A stretch of DNA of 64,000 bases from Streptomyces poonensis (GTDB lineage: Bacteria > Actinomycetota > Actinomycetes > Streptomycetales > Streptomycetaceae). Both the position numbers and the translations under genes were made by a program. The first letter of the stretch is position 1, and each line of letters opens with the position of its first letter. Below, piece by piece: positions 47,175-55,510 of this stretch. The stretch is from the NCBI RefSeq assembly GCF_014650915.1, contig NZ_BMVW01000019.1, positions 111,465 to 175,464 of the forward strand, read 5' to 3'. Under the pieces are notes generated by a model, which saw nothing but the letters and a program-made list of their open reading frames with translations, ran no database searches and was not told where the DNA came from.

Positions 47175-48467
47175 ATGACCGTGTCGTCCCCGTCAACGTC
47201 CCACCCGAGTACCGCTGGTGGCCCCCGCCCTCGCCCCGGCTCCGGCCCCGGCCCCGACGCCGCCCCCCGTACGGATCCCGCACCCGGCTCCGCGGCACCG
47301 GCCACCGCGGCGCATCCGGACCGGCCCCGCCTCGTCGAACTGAGGCTCTCCGCCTTCGCCGGGCACCGCGGCGCGGTCTTCCCGCTGGAACCGCTGACCT
47401 TCTTCGCCGGGCGCAGCGGCAGCGGCAAGTCCACGGCGCTGTGGGCCTGCGAGGCGCTGGCCCGGCTCGGCGGCGGTGAGGAACTGGGGGAGGTCTTCCC
47501 GGAGCCGCTCGCGTGCGTGCCCCAGTGGGCCCGGCCCGACGCCCAGCGGCGCCGCGGCTTCCGTATCGGCTGTACGGCCGACGGCCCCGAGGGGCCGGTA
47601 CGGCTCGACGTCGCCGTCCAGGCCGAGCCCGAACTGCGCGTCGTGGGCGAGCGGCTGTCCGGAAGCGGACGCGTCCTGCTGGAGACCGCCCTGCGCGACC
47701 CGAGCCGCCCCGTCGTCCAGGCGGCCTGGCACACCGCGGGGTCGTCGCCCGTCACCCGCGGCCCCCTCCCCGACGACCGGCTCGGCACGGCGTTGATGCC
47801 GCTGAGGGTGTCGGGCAGGACCGACGGCCAGCGCCGGGTGCTCGCCGCGGCCGAGCAGATGGTGGTCGCCCTGCGGTCCCTCTTCCCGTGCGACCCGCGG
47901 CCCGGGCGGATGCGCGCCCCGGCGCCGCTCGGTACCGGGCGGCTGCTGCGCGGCTGCGACAACCTCGCCGAGGTGCTGTGGCGTACGCGTACGGAGTGCG
48001 GCCGGCGGCACGCGCAGCTCGTCGCAGCGGTCCACGCCGGTTGCGCGGGCCCGGTCGCGGACGTTCTGGCCGAGCCGCTGGGTGACGGTACGGTGCGGGC
48101 CGTGCTGGACCGGGGCGACGGGATGCGCACGCCGCTGGCGATGCTCGGCGACGGCGAACTGCGGTACCTGGCCCTCGCCCTGGTGCTGCTGACCGGGCCG
48201 GGAGTGCTGGAGGTGGATGCGGTGGACGAGGTGCCGGCGGCGCTCCAGGGGCTGACCGTCCTGGCCGACGGTTTCGACTGCGCCCTGGACGCACGGCAGA
48301 CGGGCGAACTGGTGCGGCTCGCGGCCCGTATGGGGCGGCGCGGGCACATCCGGCTGGTGGGCGCGGTGAGCGACGCGTCCGCCGCCGCAGGGCTGCGCGA
48401 GGTGCCCGGGGTGAGCGTGGTGGACCTGGGCGGACGCCGAGGCGGTTCCCGGCGGCCTCTGTCCTGA
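47175..48467 (+). CDS. AAA-type ATPase (RecF/SMC-like) with non-standard Walker B
   Basis: A 430-residue ATP-binding protein. A Pro/Ala-rich N-terminus of about 50 residues precedes RLVELRLSAFAGHRGAVFPL and the Walker A GRSGSGKST. The C-terminal half has LGDGELRYLALALVLL, like the signature motif of RecF/SMC-type ATPases, and then VLADGFDCALDARQTGELVR, where the Walker B Asp is followed by Gly in place of the catalytic Glu. The family is conserved in Streptomyces but uncharacterised. ATG at 47175. A MazG-like gene follows 63 bp later. Confidence 0.78.
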   Translation: MTVSSPSTSHPSTAGGPRPRPGSGPGPDAAPRTDPAPGSAAPATAAHPDRPRLVELRLSAFAGHRGAVFPLEPLTFFAGRSGSGKSTALWACEALARLGGGEELGEVFPEPLACVPQWARPDAQRRRGFRIGCTADGPEGPVRLDVAVQAEPELRVVGERLSGSGRVLLETALRDPSRPVVQAAWHTAGSSPVTRGPLPDDRLGTALMPLRVSGRTDGQRRVLAAAEQMVVALRSLFPCDPRPGRMRAPAPLGTGRLLRGCDNLAEVLWRTRTECGRRHAQLVAAVHAGCAGPVADVLAEPLGDGTVRAVLDRGDGMRTPLAMLGDGELRYLALALVLLTGPGVLEVDAVDEVPAALQGLTVLADGFDCALDARQTGELVRLAARMGRRGHIRLVGAVSDASAAAGLREVPGVSVVDLGGRRGGSRRPLS

Positions 48468-48499
48468 GCGGCCTCTGTCCTGAGCGGCCCCTGTCCTGA
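48452..48499. repeat. 16-bp tandem repeat at the end of the ATPase gene
   Basis: GCGGCCTCTGTCCTGA is present at 48452-48467 and 48468-48483, and with one change at 48484-48499. The gene's TGA stop is the last triplet of the first unit. Since 16 is not a multiple of three, the extra copies lie outside the reading frame. Confidence 0.92.
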
Positions 48500-48530
48500 C
48501 TGTCCGAGGCGGGTGGTACATCTGGGTCCC

Positions 48531-48860
48531 GTGACAGAACTGGACGTGGCGGCCCTGCAGCGACGGCTCGCCGACTTCGCGACGGCCCGCGACTGGCAGC
48601 GGTACCACACCCCCAAGAACCTCGTCGCCGCGCTGAGCGTCGAGGCGTCCGAACTCATGGAGATCTTCCAGTGGCTGACGCCGGAGGAGTCGGCGCGCGT
48701 CATGGAGGAGGCGGAGACGGCCCACCGTGTGACCGACGAAGTCGCCGATGTGCTCGCGTACTTGCTCCAGCTGTGCGAGGTGCTCGGCATCGACCCTCTC
48801 GCCGCGCTGGACGCCAAGATCGACCGCAACGAGCGCAGATTCCCCCGGCACATGCCCTGA
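48531..48860 (+). CDS. MazG-like nucleotide pyrophosphohydrolase
   Basis: A 109-residue all-alpha NTP pyrophosphatase, probably removing non-canonical nucleoside triphosphates. The metal-binding motif EASELMEIFQW and the second acidic motif TDEVADVLAYLLQLCEVLG are complete (ExxE and ExxD). Length and LAALDAKIDRNERRFP ending are typical of the short MazG-like (RS21-C6/dCTPase-like) group. GTG at 48531 is the conserved start; the ribosome-binding site is weak. It may be cotranscribed with the ATPase gene. Confidence 0.87.
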   Translation: MTELDVAALQRRLADFATARDWQRYHTPKNLVAALSVEASELMEIFQWLTPEESARVMEEAETAHRVTDEVADVLAYLLQLCEVLGIDPLAALDAKIDRNERRFPRHMP

Positions 48861-49107
48861 GCAGGTGCCCGGGGGTGCTCGGCGGATGCCGGGCAGGTGC
48901 CCGGCAGGCGCGGAATGTCCGGGTTCTGGAAGCGGGCGCTTCGCTGTTCGTCACTCTCCGGAGTCACGAAGTTGTCCGCACCCAACTTGTTGTCCACAGA
49001 TTTCGGTCTTCCTCTGGCTTTTCGTCCCACCTGCCTTCACTCTGGGTAGTGGTAGCGGAGTTCGGGCGGACGTGCGAAAAAGCGCGTCGGACAGACGGGG
49101 ACAGCGC

Positions 49108-49578
49108 ATGGACGCGGTGCGGCTCATCGTGGCGAGCAGGCGTGCCCTGGCGGGAAGCGGAGAACAGCGCGACGTCATGACGGAGGCCTGGCAGGCCCAG
49201 GCCCTGGCCCAGGCGATAGGCAGCCGTCTGGCGGTGTCGGGCCCGCCCGAACTGCGGGGCGAGGCCCTGGGGCTGACCGAGCTGTCGGGCAGAGGATGCG
49301 GTGTTCTCGACACTCCGCAGCTCCCGGTCGAGGCCCTGCGTGCCGCCCAGCTCACCGAGTTGGGCGACGCGCGCCAGGCCCTCCTCTGTCTCGGCGGACT
49401 CCTCGGCGAGGTCGGCATAGCGCTCGTCGGCATAGCCTGCGCGGCCGCCGACGAGGCCATGTACTGGCAGTGCATGGAGGCCATCGACGCGGCCGACGAG
49501 TCCCGGGACCGGGTGCTGGAGATGCTGCGCCGCCTCGCGGCCCGGGACCAGGCGCTCCCGGAGCGGGAGGCCGGGTGA
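49108..49578 (+). CDS. DUF6099 family protein
   Basis: A 156-residue helical protein beginning MDAVRLIVASRRALAGSGEQ, conserved in Streptomyces, function unknown. A hydrophobic Ala/Leu stretch (LLCLGGLLGEVGIALVGIAC) at about 90-115 may pack in a helical bundle or touch the membrane. ATG at 49108 after GGGGACAGC. It ends at a small terminator shared with the convergent 86-residue gene. The 247-bp upstream spacer (48861-49107) shows no gene. Confidence 0.72.
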   Translation: MDAVRLIVASRRALAGSGEQRDVMTEAWQAQALAQAIGSRLAVSGPPELRGEALGLTELSGRGCGVLDTPQLPVEALRAAQLTELGDARQALLCLGGLLGEVGIALVGIACAAADEAMYWQCMEAIDAADESRDRVLEMLRRLAARDQALPEREAG

Positions 49579-49597
49579 CGGCCGCTCCCACGGAGAA

Positions 49598-49619
49598 CGC
49601 CCGGCCGTTCGGCCGGGCG
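49598..49619. terminator. Terminator between DUF6099 and the convergent small gene
   Basis: CGCCCGGCC (49598-49606) pairs perfectly with 49611-49619 around the loop GTTC, 20 bp after the DUF6099 stop. Confidence 0.65.
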
Positions 49620-49653
49620 CTGTGCCTGGTGGGGCGAGGGGAAGTGGGGTGAC

Positions 49654-49914
49654 TCACGAGGAGTCGGCCCGGTCTGCCGTGATGTCTGCCGTGATGTCCG
49701 CCGAAGTGCCCGCCGCGACGCCTGTCGGAGCCCCCGCCGTGATGTCCGCCGATGCGTCCGACAGGGCGGGCCGGGAGCCCGAGAGATCCGCGTCGAGCCG
49801 GGACAGGTCGGCGGTGAGGGCCGCCATCAGCTCCTCCATCTGCTGCAGCAGCCCCTTGGGCTGCGCCGGCGCGGTCTGTTCCGGCACGGCTTCGGCTTCG
49901 GCTTCCTGGGACAT
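49654..49914 (-). CDS. Small acidic protein with repetitive C-terminus, 86 residues
   Basis: Starts MSQEAEAEAVPEQTAPAQPK, continues with a helix GLLQQMEELMAALTADLSRLDADLSG and ends in repeats (SADITADITADRADSS). AGGAGG precedes the ATG at 49914 on the minus strand, a strong ribosome-binding site. The frame extends to 50088, but that part is not protein-like. The central helix suggests a coiled coil. The function is unknown. Confidence 0.65.
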   Translation of the reverse strand: MSQEAEAEAVPEQTAPAQPKGLLQQMEELMAALTADLSRLDADLSGSRPALSDASADITAGAPTGVAAGTSADITADITADRADSS

Positions 49915-50159
49915 CACGGCCTCCTGTGGGCCTTCGGCCCCGGAGAAGGGGCCCGTGAGCAAACGTCCCGGCAGAGCGGCCGCCGGCGACGGGTGCCGGG
50001 CGGTCCGGCTCCGCCCACGCAAACGACGGCCGTTCGGCCGGGTCACTGGCCCCGGAGGGAGCCCGGCGCCGTATTGACGTGATTTCACCCGACCGGGGTG
50101 GAGGCGACACCGTGGGACCGATGCGGTTGACCCGCCTCCGAGCGTGCAGGATGGGAGGC

Positions 50160-51083
50160 ATGGATCTTCGCATCTTCACCGAGCCCCAGCAGGGGGCGAG
50201 CTACGACACTCTTCTCACCGTCGCCAAGGCGACCGAGGATCTCGAATTCGACGCTTTTTTCCGTTCTGACCACTATATGAAGATGGGCTCGGTGGACGGC
50301 CTCCCCGGCCCCACCGACGCCTGGATCACGCTCGCCGGCCTCGCCCGCGAGACCAAGCGCATCCGGCTCGGCACGCTGATGACCGCCGGCACCTTCCGGC
50401 TGCCCGGCGTCCTCGCCATCCAGGTCGCCCAGGTCGACCAGATGTCCGGCGGCCGGGTCGAGCTCGGTCTGGGCGCGGGCTGGTTCGAGGAGGAGCACAA
50501 GGCGTACGGCATCCCCTTCCCCAAGGAGAAGTTCGCCCGCCTCGAGGAACAGCTGGAGGTCGTCACGGGCCTGTGGAGCACGAAGCTCGGCGAGACCTTC
50601 GACTTCCACGGCACCTACTACGACCTCACGGACTCGCCCGCGCTGCCCAAGCCCGCCCAGGAGAAGATCCCGGTGCTGATCGGCGGCCACGGCGCGACCC
50701 GTACCCCGCGGCTGGCCGCGAAGTACGCCGACGAGTTCAACATCCCGTTCGCCTCGATCGAGGACAGTGAGCGGCAGTTCGGCCGGGTGCGGGCCGCCGC
50801 GCAGGAGGCCGGCCGCGGGGCCGACGCGCTGACGTACTCCAACGCGCTGGTCGTCTGCGTGGGCAAGGACGACGCGGAGGTCGCCCGCCGGGCCGCCGCC
50901 ATCGGCCGCGAGGTCGAGGAGCTCAAGGCCAACGGCCTGGCCGGCTCCCCGGCCGAGGTCGTCGACAAGATCGGCCGCTACGCCGCGATCGGCTCGCAGC
51001 GGATCTACCTCCAGATGCTGGACCTGCACGACCTCGACCACCTGGAGCTGATCTCCGCCCAGGTCCAGTCGCAGCTGTCGTAG
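50160..51083 (+). CDS. LLM class F420-dependent oxidoreductase
   Basis: A 307-residue luciferase-like (TIM-barrel) flavin/F420 enzyme; the short N-terminus MDLRIFTEPQQGASYDTLL and FDAFFRSDHYMKMG are typical of F420-dependent Streptomyces members. Further motifs are RLGTLMTAGTFRLPGVLA, GGRVELGLGAGWFEEEHKAYGIPFP and IPVLIGGHGATRTPRLAAKYADEFN. The substrate is unknown. ATG at 50160 directly after GGGAGGC. A hairpin about 80 bp downstream separates it from hen1. Confidence 0.9.
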   Translation: MDLRIFTEPQQGASYDTLLTVAKATEDLEFDAFFRSDHYMKMGSVDGLPGPTDAWITLAGLARETKRIRLGTLMTAGTFRLPGVLAIQVAQVDQMSGGRVELGLGAGWFEEEHKAYGIPFPKEKFARLEEQLEVVTGLWSTKLGETFDFHGTYYDLTDSPALPKPAQEKIPVLIGGHGATRTPRLAAKYADEFNIPFASIEDSERQFGRVRAAAQEAGRGADALTYSNALVVCVGKDDAEVARRAAAIGREVEELKANGLAGSPAEVVDKIGRYAAIGSQRIYLQMLDLHDLDHLELISAQVQSQLS

Positions 51084-51164
51084 TCGCCAGGACAGCGGAC
51101 GCAGCCAGAGGCGATAAACGAAGGCGCCGGTCAGCCACGCTGTGCAACAGTGAGGGCGTCGTCC

Positions 51165-51201
51165 TGAAGGCCCCCAGGATCACCACCCCTGGGGGCCTTC
51201 A
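51165..51201. terminator. Terminator between the LLM gene and hen1
   Basis: TGAAGGCCCCCAGG (51165-51178) pairs over 14 bp with 51188-51201 around a 9-base loop. It ends 46 bp before the hen1 start, so it could also act as a leader structure of the RNA-repair operon. Confidence 0.78.
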
Positions 51202-51247
51202 CGCGTACGGCACCGCAGTCGACCGTCCAGCCGGAGAGGCCCTCCGC

Positions 51248-52738
51248 ATGTTCCTGACCATCAGTACCACCGGCACGCCCGGACGCCCCGCGACCGACCT
51301 CGGGTTCCTGCTGCACAAGCATCCCGACAAAACGCAGGCGTTCCCCACCTCCTACGGCACGGCGCACGTCCTCTACCCCGAGGCGGACGCCGAACGCTGC
51401 ACGGCGGCGCTGCTGCTGGAGGTGGACGCGGTGGCACTGGTCCGCAGGGGGAAGGGCAAGGGCCGCGGCGGCGCCCCCGACGCGGCGCTCGCCCAGTACG
51501 TCAACGACCGCCCGTACGCTGCCTCCTCCCTGCTCGCCGTCGCGCTGAGCAGCGTCTTCTCCAGTGCGATGCGCGGTGTCTGCAAGGCGCTGCCCGAGCG
51601 CGCCGGGCAGCCGCTGCCGCTGCGCATCGAGGTGCCCGCGCTGCCCGCGCGCGGCGGCCCGGACCTCGTACGGCGGCTGTTCGAGCCGCTCGGATGGACG
51701 GTCACCGCCGAGCCCGTGCCGCTGGACGTCCGCTTCCCGGAGTGGGGCGACTCCCGTTACGTACGGCTGGTCCTGGAGGGGGAGACGCTCACCCTCGCCG
51801 CCGCCCTGCGCCACCTCTACGTCCTGCTCCCGGTCCTCGACGACGCCAAGCACTACTGGGTCGCCTCCGACGAGGTCGACAAGCTGCTGCGCGCCGGTGA
51901 GGGCTGGCTGCCCGCGCACCCGGAGCAGCAGCTGATCACCAGCCGCTATCTGTCCCGCCGCTGGTCGCTGACCCGGGAGGCGAGGGAGCGGCTGGAGCTG
52001 GTGCGGCTGGCCGAGACCGACGACAGCGAGGTCGAGGAGATCGACAACGCGGTCGAGGCGGACACCGGTGACGGCGAGGCCGAGGAGAAGCCCGCCCCGC
52101 TGGCCGAGCAGCGGCGTGCCGCCATCATGACCGTGCTCCGGGAGTCCGCCGCCGCACGGGTGCTCGACCTCGGCTGCGGGCAGGGACAGTTGGTGCAGGC
52201 CCTGCTGAAGGAGCCGCGGTTCACCGAGATCGTCGGCGTGGACGTGTCGGTGCGCGCGCTGGCCATCGCCTCCCGGCGGCTGAAGCTGGACCGCATGGGC
52301 GAGCGGCAGGCGGCCCGCGTGCGGCTCTTCCAGGGCTCGCTCGCGTACACCGACAGCCGGCTCAAGGGGTACGACGCCGCGGTGCTGAGCGAGGTCGTCG
52401 AGCACGTCGACCTGCCCCGGCTGCCCGCCCTGGAGTACGCGGTGTTCGGTTCGGCCCGTCCCCGCACCGTCGTCGTCACCACGCCGAACGTGGAGTACAA
52501 CGTCCGCTGGGAGACCCTCCCCGCCGGGCACGTCCGGCACGGCGACCACCGCTTCGAGTGGACGCGCGAGGAGTTCCGCGCCTGGGCGGGCGCGGTGGGC
52601 GAACGGCACGGCTATGACGTGGAGTTCCGGCCGGTCGGCCCGGACGACCTCGAGGTCGGGCCGCCCACCCAGATGGCCGTGTTCCGGAAGAAGGACGACG
52701 TGAACGACGTGAAGGACAAGGAGGCGAAGGCGGCATGA
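51248..52738 (+). CDS. hen1: 3'-terminal RNA ribose 2'-O-methyltransferase Hen1
   Basis: Adds a 2'-O-methyl group to the 3' terminal ribose of cleaved RNA, so that the ligated repair site resists the same nuclease. The 496-residue protein has the bacterial Hen1 N-terminal domain (about 1-240, FLTISTTGTPGRPATDLGFLLHKHP) and a C-terminal methyltransferase. SAM motif RVLDLGCGQGQLVQALL begins near residue 303; metal ligands are in SEVVEHVDLPRL near 380 and VRHGDHRFEWTREEF near 430. The stop overlaps the pnkp ATG by four bases. Confidence 0.95.
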   Translation: MFLTISTTGTPGRPATDLGFLLHKHPDKTQAFPTSYGTAHVLYPEADAERCTAALLLEVDAVALVRRGKGKGRGGAPDAALAQYVNDRPYAASSLLAVALSSVFSSAMRGVCKALPERAGQPLPLRIEVPALPARGGPDLVRRLFEPLGWTVTAEPVPLDVRFPEWGDSRYVRLVLEGETLTLAAALRHLYVLLPVLDDAKHYWVASDEVDKLLRAGEGWLPAHPEQQLITSRYLSRRWSLTREARERLELVRLAETDDSEVEEIDNAVEADTGDGEAEEKPAPLAEQRRAAIMTVLRESAAARVLDLGCGQGQLVQALLKEPRFTEIVGVDVSVRALAIASRRLKLDRMGERQAARVRLFQGSLAYTDSRLKGYDAAVLSEVVEHVDLPRLPALEYAVFGSARPRTVVVTTPNVEYNVRWETLPAGHVRHGDHRFEWTREEFRAWAGAVGERHGYDVEFRPVGPDDLEVGPPTQMAVFRKKDDVNDVKDKEAKAA

Positions 52739-55311
52739 GCAACGAGACAGCGAAGACCCTGAAGCAGGGGCGGGCCCTCCCCGTCACCGACCTCTCCCTG
52801 GTCGTCCTCGTCGGCGCCTCCGGCTCGGGCAAGTCCACCTTCGCCCGCCGCCACTTCAGGCCCACCGAGGTCATCTCCTCCGACTTCTGCCGCGGGCTCG
52901 TCTCCGACGACGAGAACGACCAGAGCGCGACCAAGGACGCCTTCGACGTCCTGCACTACATAGCGGGCAAGCGGCTCGCCGCCGGCCGCCGCACCGTCGT
53001 CGACGCCACCAGCGTGCAGCCCGACGCCCGCCGCCAGCTGATCGACCTGGCGAAGCGGCACGACGTGCTGCCGATAGCCATCGTGCTCGACGTGCCCGAG
53101 GAGGTGTGCGCCGAGCGCAACGCCGCCCGCGCCGACCGCGCGGACATGCCACGCCGCGTCGTCCAGCGCCACACCCGCGAACTCCGCCGCTCCCTGAGGC
53201 ACCTGGAGCGGGAGGGCTTCCGCAAGGTGCACGTACTGCGCGGCGTGGAGGAGGTCGAGAATGCCACCGTCGTCACCGAGAAGCGGTTCAACGACCTCAC
53301 CCACCTCACCGGACCCTTCGACATCATCGGCGACGTCCACGGCTGCTCCGCCGAACTGGAGGCGCTCCTCGGCAAGCTGGGCTACGTCGACGGCGTCCAC
53401 CCCGAGGGCCGTACGGCCGTCTTCGTCGGCGACCTGGTGGACCGCGGCCCGGACACCCCGGGCGTGCTCCGCCGGGTGATGGCGATGGTGCGGTCGGGCG
53501 ACGCGCTGTGCGTGCCCGGCAACCACGAGAACAAGTACGGCCGCCACCTCAAGGGCCGCAAGGTGCAGCACACCCACGGCCTCGCCGAGACGATCGAGCA
53601 GATGGAGGGCGAGAGCGAGGAGTTCCGCGCCGAGGTGCGGGAGTTCATCGACGGGCTGGTCAGCCACTACGTCCTCGACGGCGGCCGGCTGGTGGTCTGC
53701 CACGCCGGTCTGCCGGAGAAGTACCACGGGCGGACCTCGGGCCGGGTGCGCTCGCACGCGCTGTACGGCGACACGACCGGGGAGACGGACGAGTTCGGGC
53801 TGCCGGTGCGCTACCCGTGGGCGGAGGAGTACCGGGGCCGGGCGGCGGTCGTCTACGGCCACACCCCGGTTCCGCAGGCCACCTGGCTGAACAACACGAT
53901 CTGCCTGGACACGGGCGCCGTCTTCGGCGGGAGCCTCACCGCGCTGCGCTGGCCGGAGCGGGAACTGGTCGACGTACCGGCCGAGCGGGTCTGGTACGAG
54001 CCGGCGAAGCCCCTGGCCACCGAGGCGCCCGGCGGCCACGAGGGGCGCCCGCTCGACCTCGCCGACGTGCACGGCCGCCGGATCGTCGAGACCCGGCACA
54101 GCGGACGGATCTCGGTCCGGGAGGAGAACGCGGCGGCGGCCCTGGAGGTCATGAGCCGTTTCGCGGTGGACCCGCGGCTGCTGCCGTACCTGCCGCCGAC
54201 CATGGCCCCGACCGCCACCTCGCGCGTCGACGGCTACCTCGAGCACCCGGCCGAGGCGTTCGCGCAGTACCGGGAGGACGGCGTCGCCCGGGTCGTGTGC
54301 GAGGAGAAGCACATGGGCTCGCGGGCGGTGGCGCTGGTCTGCCGGGACGCGGAGACGGCGCGCAGGCGGTTCGGCGTCGGGACCGGCGGCGACGTCGGCG
54401 AAGGGCCGACCGGGTCCCTCTACACCCGTACCGGCCGCCCCTTCTTCGACGACCGGAGCGTCACGGAGGAGATCCTCGGCCGGATCCGGGAGGCCGTCGC
54501 CGCCGCCGGGCTCTGGGACGAGCTGGCGACCGACTGGCTGCTGCTCGACGCCGAGCTGATGCCGTGGTCGCTGAAGGCGTCCGGGCTGCTGCGCACGCAG
54601 TACGCGGCGGTCGGGGCGGCCTCCGGCGCGGCGTTCCCGGGCGCGCTGGCCGCGCTGGAGGGCACGGCGGCGCGTGGCGTGGACGTGGGCGGACTGCTGG
54701 CGCGGCAGCGCGAGCGGGCGGCCGACGCGGCCGCGTTCACGGAGGCGTACCGGCGGTACTGCTGGCCGACGGACGGACTGGAGGGCGTACGCCTGGCCCC
54801 CTTCCAGATCCTCGCCGTCCAGGGCCGCAGCCTGGCCGGGCTGCCGCACGACGAGCAGCTGGCCCTGATCGACCGCATGGTCGAGCACGACGGGTCCGGA
54901 CTGCTGCAGACGACACGACGGCTGTACGTCGACACCGGGGACGCGGAGTCGGTACGGGCGGGCGTCGACTGGTGGCTGGAGATGACCGGCCGCGGAGGCG
55001 AGGGCATGGTGGTCAAGCCGGTCGGGGCCGTCGTCCGCGACGAACAGGGGCGTCTGGTCCAGCCCGGCATCAAGTGCCGCGGCCGGGAGTACCTGCGGAT
55101 CATCTACGGCCCGGAGTACACCCGCCCGGACAACCTGGCCCGGCTGCGCGGCCGCTTCCTGAACCACAAGCGGTCGCTGGCCATCAGGGAGTACGCCCTG
55201 GGTCTGGAGGCACTGGACCGGCTGGCCGAGGGCGAGCCGCTGTGGCGGGTGCACGAGGCGGTGTTCGGCGTGCTGGCGCTGGAGTCGGAGCCGGTGGACC
55301 CGCGGCTGTGA
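52735..55311 (+). CDS. pnkp: Polynucleotide kinase-phosphatase-ligase Pnkp (RNA repair)
   Basis: An 858-residue three-domain RNA repair enzyme. The N-terminal kinase has P-loop GASGSGKST (27-35). The central calcineurin-like 2',3'-phosphatase holds GDVHGC (about 198), GDLVDRGPDTP and GNHENKYG. The C-terminal ligase/adenylyltransferase has the nucleotidyl lysine Lys525 in EEKHMGSRAV, and later GGEGMVVKP. It heals 5'-OH and 2',3'-cyclic phosphate ends and works as a heterotetramer with Hen1 to seal them. Coupled to hen1 by ATGA. A terminator follows eight bases after the stop. Confidence 0.96.
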   Translation: MSNETAKTLKQGRALPVTDLSLVVLVGASGSGKSTFARRHFRPTEVISSDFCRGLVSDDENDQSATKDAFDVLHYIAGKRLAAGRRTVVDATSVQPDARRQLIDLAKRHDVLPIAIVLDVPEEVCAERNAARADRADMPRRVVQRHTRELRRSLRHLEREGFRKVHVLRGVEEVENATVVTEKRFNDLTHLTGPFDIIGDVHGCSAELEALLGKLGYVDGVHPEGRTAVFVGDLVDRGPDTPGVLRRVMAMVRSGDALCVPGNHENKYGRHLKGRKVQHTHGLAETIEQMEGESEEFRAEVREFIDGLVSHYVLDGGRLVVCHAGLPEKYHGRTSGRVRSHALYGDTTGETDEFGLPVRYPWAEEYRGRAAVVYGHTPVPQATWLNNTICLDTGAVFGGSLTALRWPERELVDVPAERVWYEPAKPLATEAPGGHEGRPLDLADVHGRRIVETRHSGRISVREENAAAALEVMSRFAVDPRLLPYLPPTMAPTATSRVDGYLEHPAEAFAQYREDGVARVVCEEKHMGSRAVALVCRDAETARRRFGVGTGGDVGEGPTGSLYTRTGRPFFDDRSVTEEILGRIREAVAAAGLWDELATDWLLLDAELMPWSLKASGLLRTQYAAVGAASGAAFPGALAALEGTAARGVDVGGLLARQRERAADAAAFTEAYRRYCWPTDGLEGVRLAPFQILAVQGRSLAGLPHDEQLALIDRMVEHDGSGLLQTTRRLYVDTGDAESVRAGVDWWLEMTGRGGEGMVVKPVGAVVRDEQGRLVQPGIKCRGREYLRIIYGPEYTRPDNLARLRGRFLNHKRSLAIREYALGLEALDRLAEGEPLWRVHEAVFGVLALESEPVDPRL

Positions 55312-55317
55312 GGCAGG

Positions 55318-55354
55318 CGGCGACGGCCCGGTGTTCCGCACCGGGCCGTCGCCG
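55318..55354. terminator. Terminator of the hen1-pnkp operon
   Basis: GGCGACGGCCCGGTG (55319-55333) pairs perfectly with 55339-55353, plus an outer C-G pair (16 bp), around the loop TTCCG. Confidence 0.88.
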
Positions 55355-55455
55355 GTCCGTGTGTCGTCCTGGTCCGTATGTCGTCCTGGTCCGTATGTCG
55401 TCCTGGTCCCTGTGTCGTCCCGGCCCGCGTGTCGCCCCGGCCGGTGCGGCGCCCC
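55354..55455. repeat. 17-bp tandem repeat, six units, upstream of the arginine deiminase gene
   Basis: GGTCCGTATGTCGTCCT is perfect at 55371 and 55388, one base different at 55354, and progressively diverged at 55405, 55422 and 55439 (GGCCCGCGTGTCGCCCC). The array starts in the terminator and ends 55 bp before the next ATG. Confidence 0.92.
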
Positions 55456-55510
55456 GGCCGATCAGGGCAACCGGAGGTGATTACGCGCTCGAACTGGTCA
55501 GGATGGAGAC

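Noticed and set aside
35738..55455. CRISPR array as an explanation of the repeats
   Set aside because: Units are adjacent without spacers, differ between loci, and no cas gene is present.
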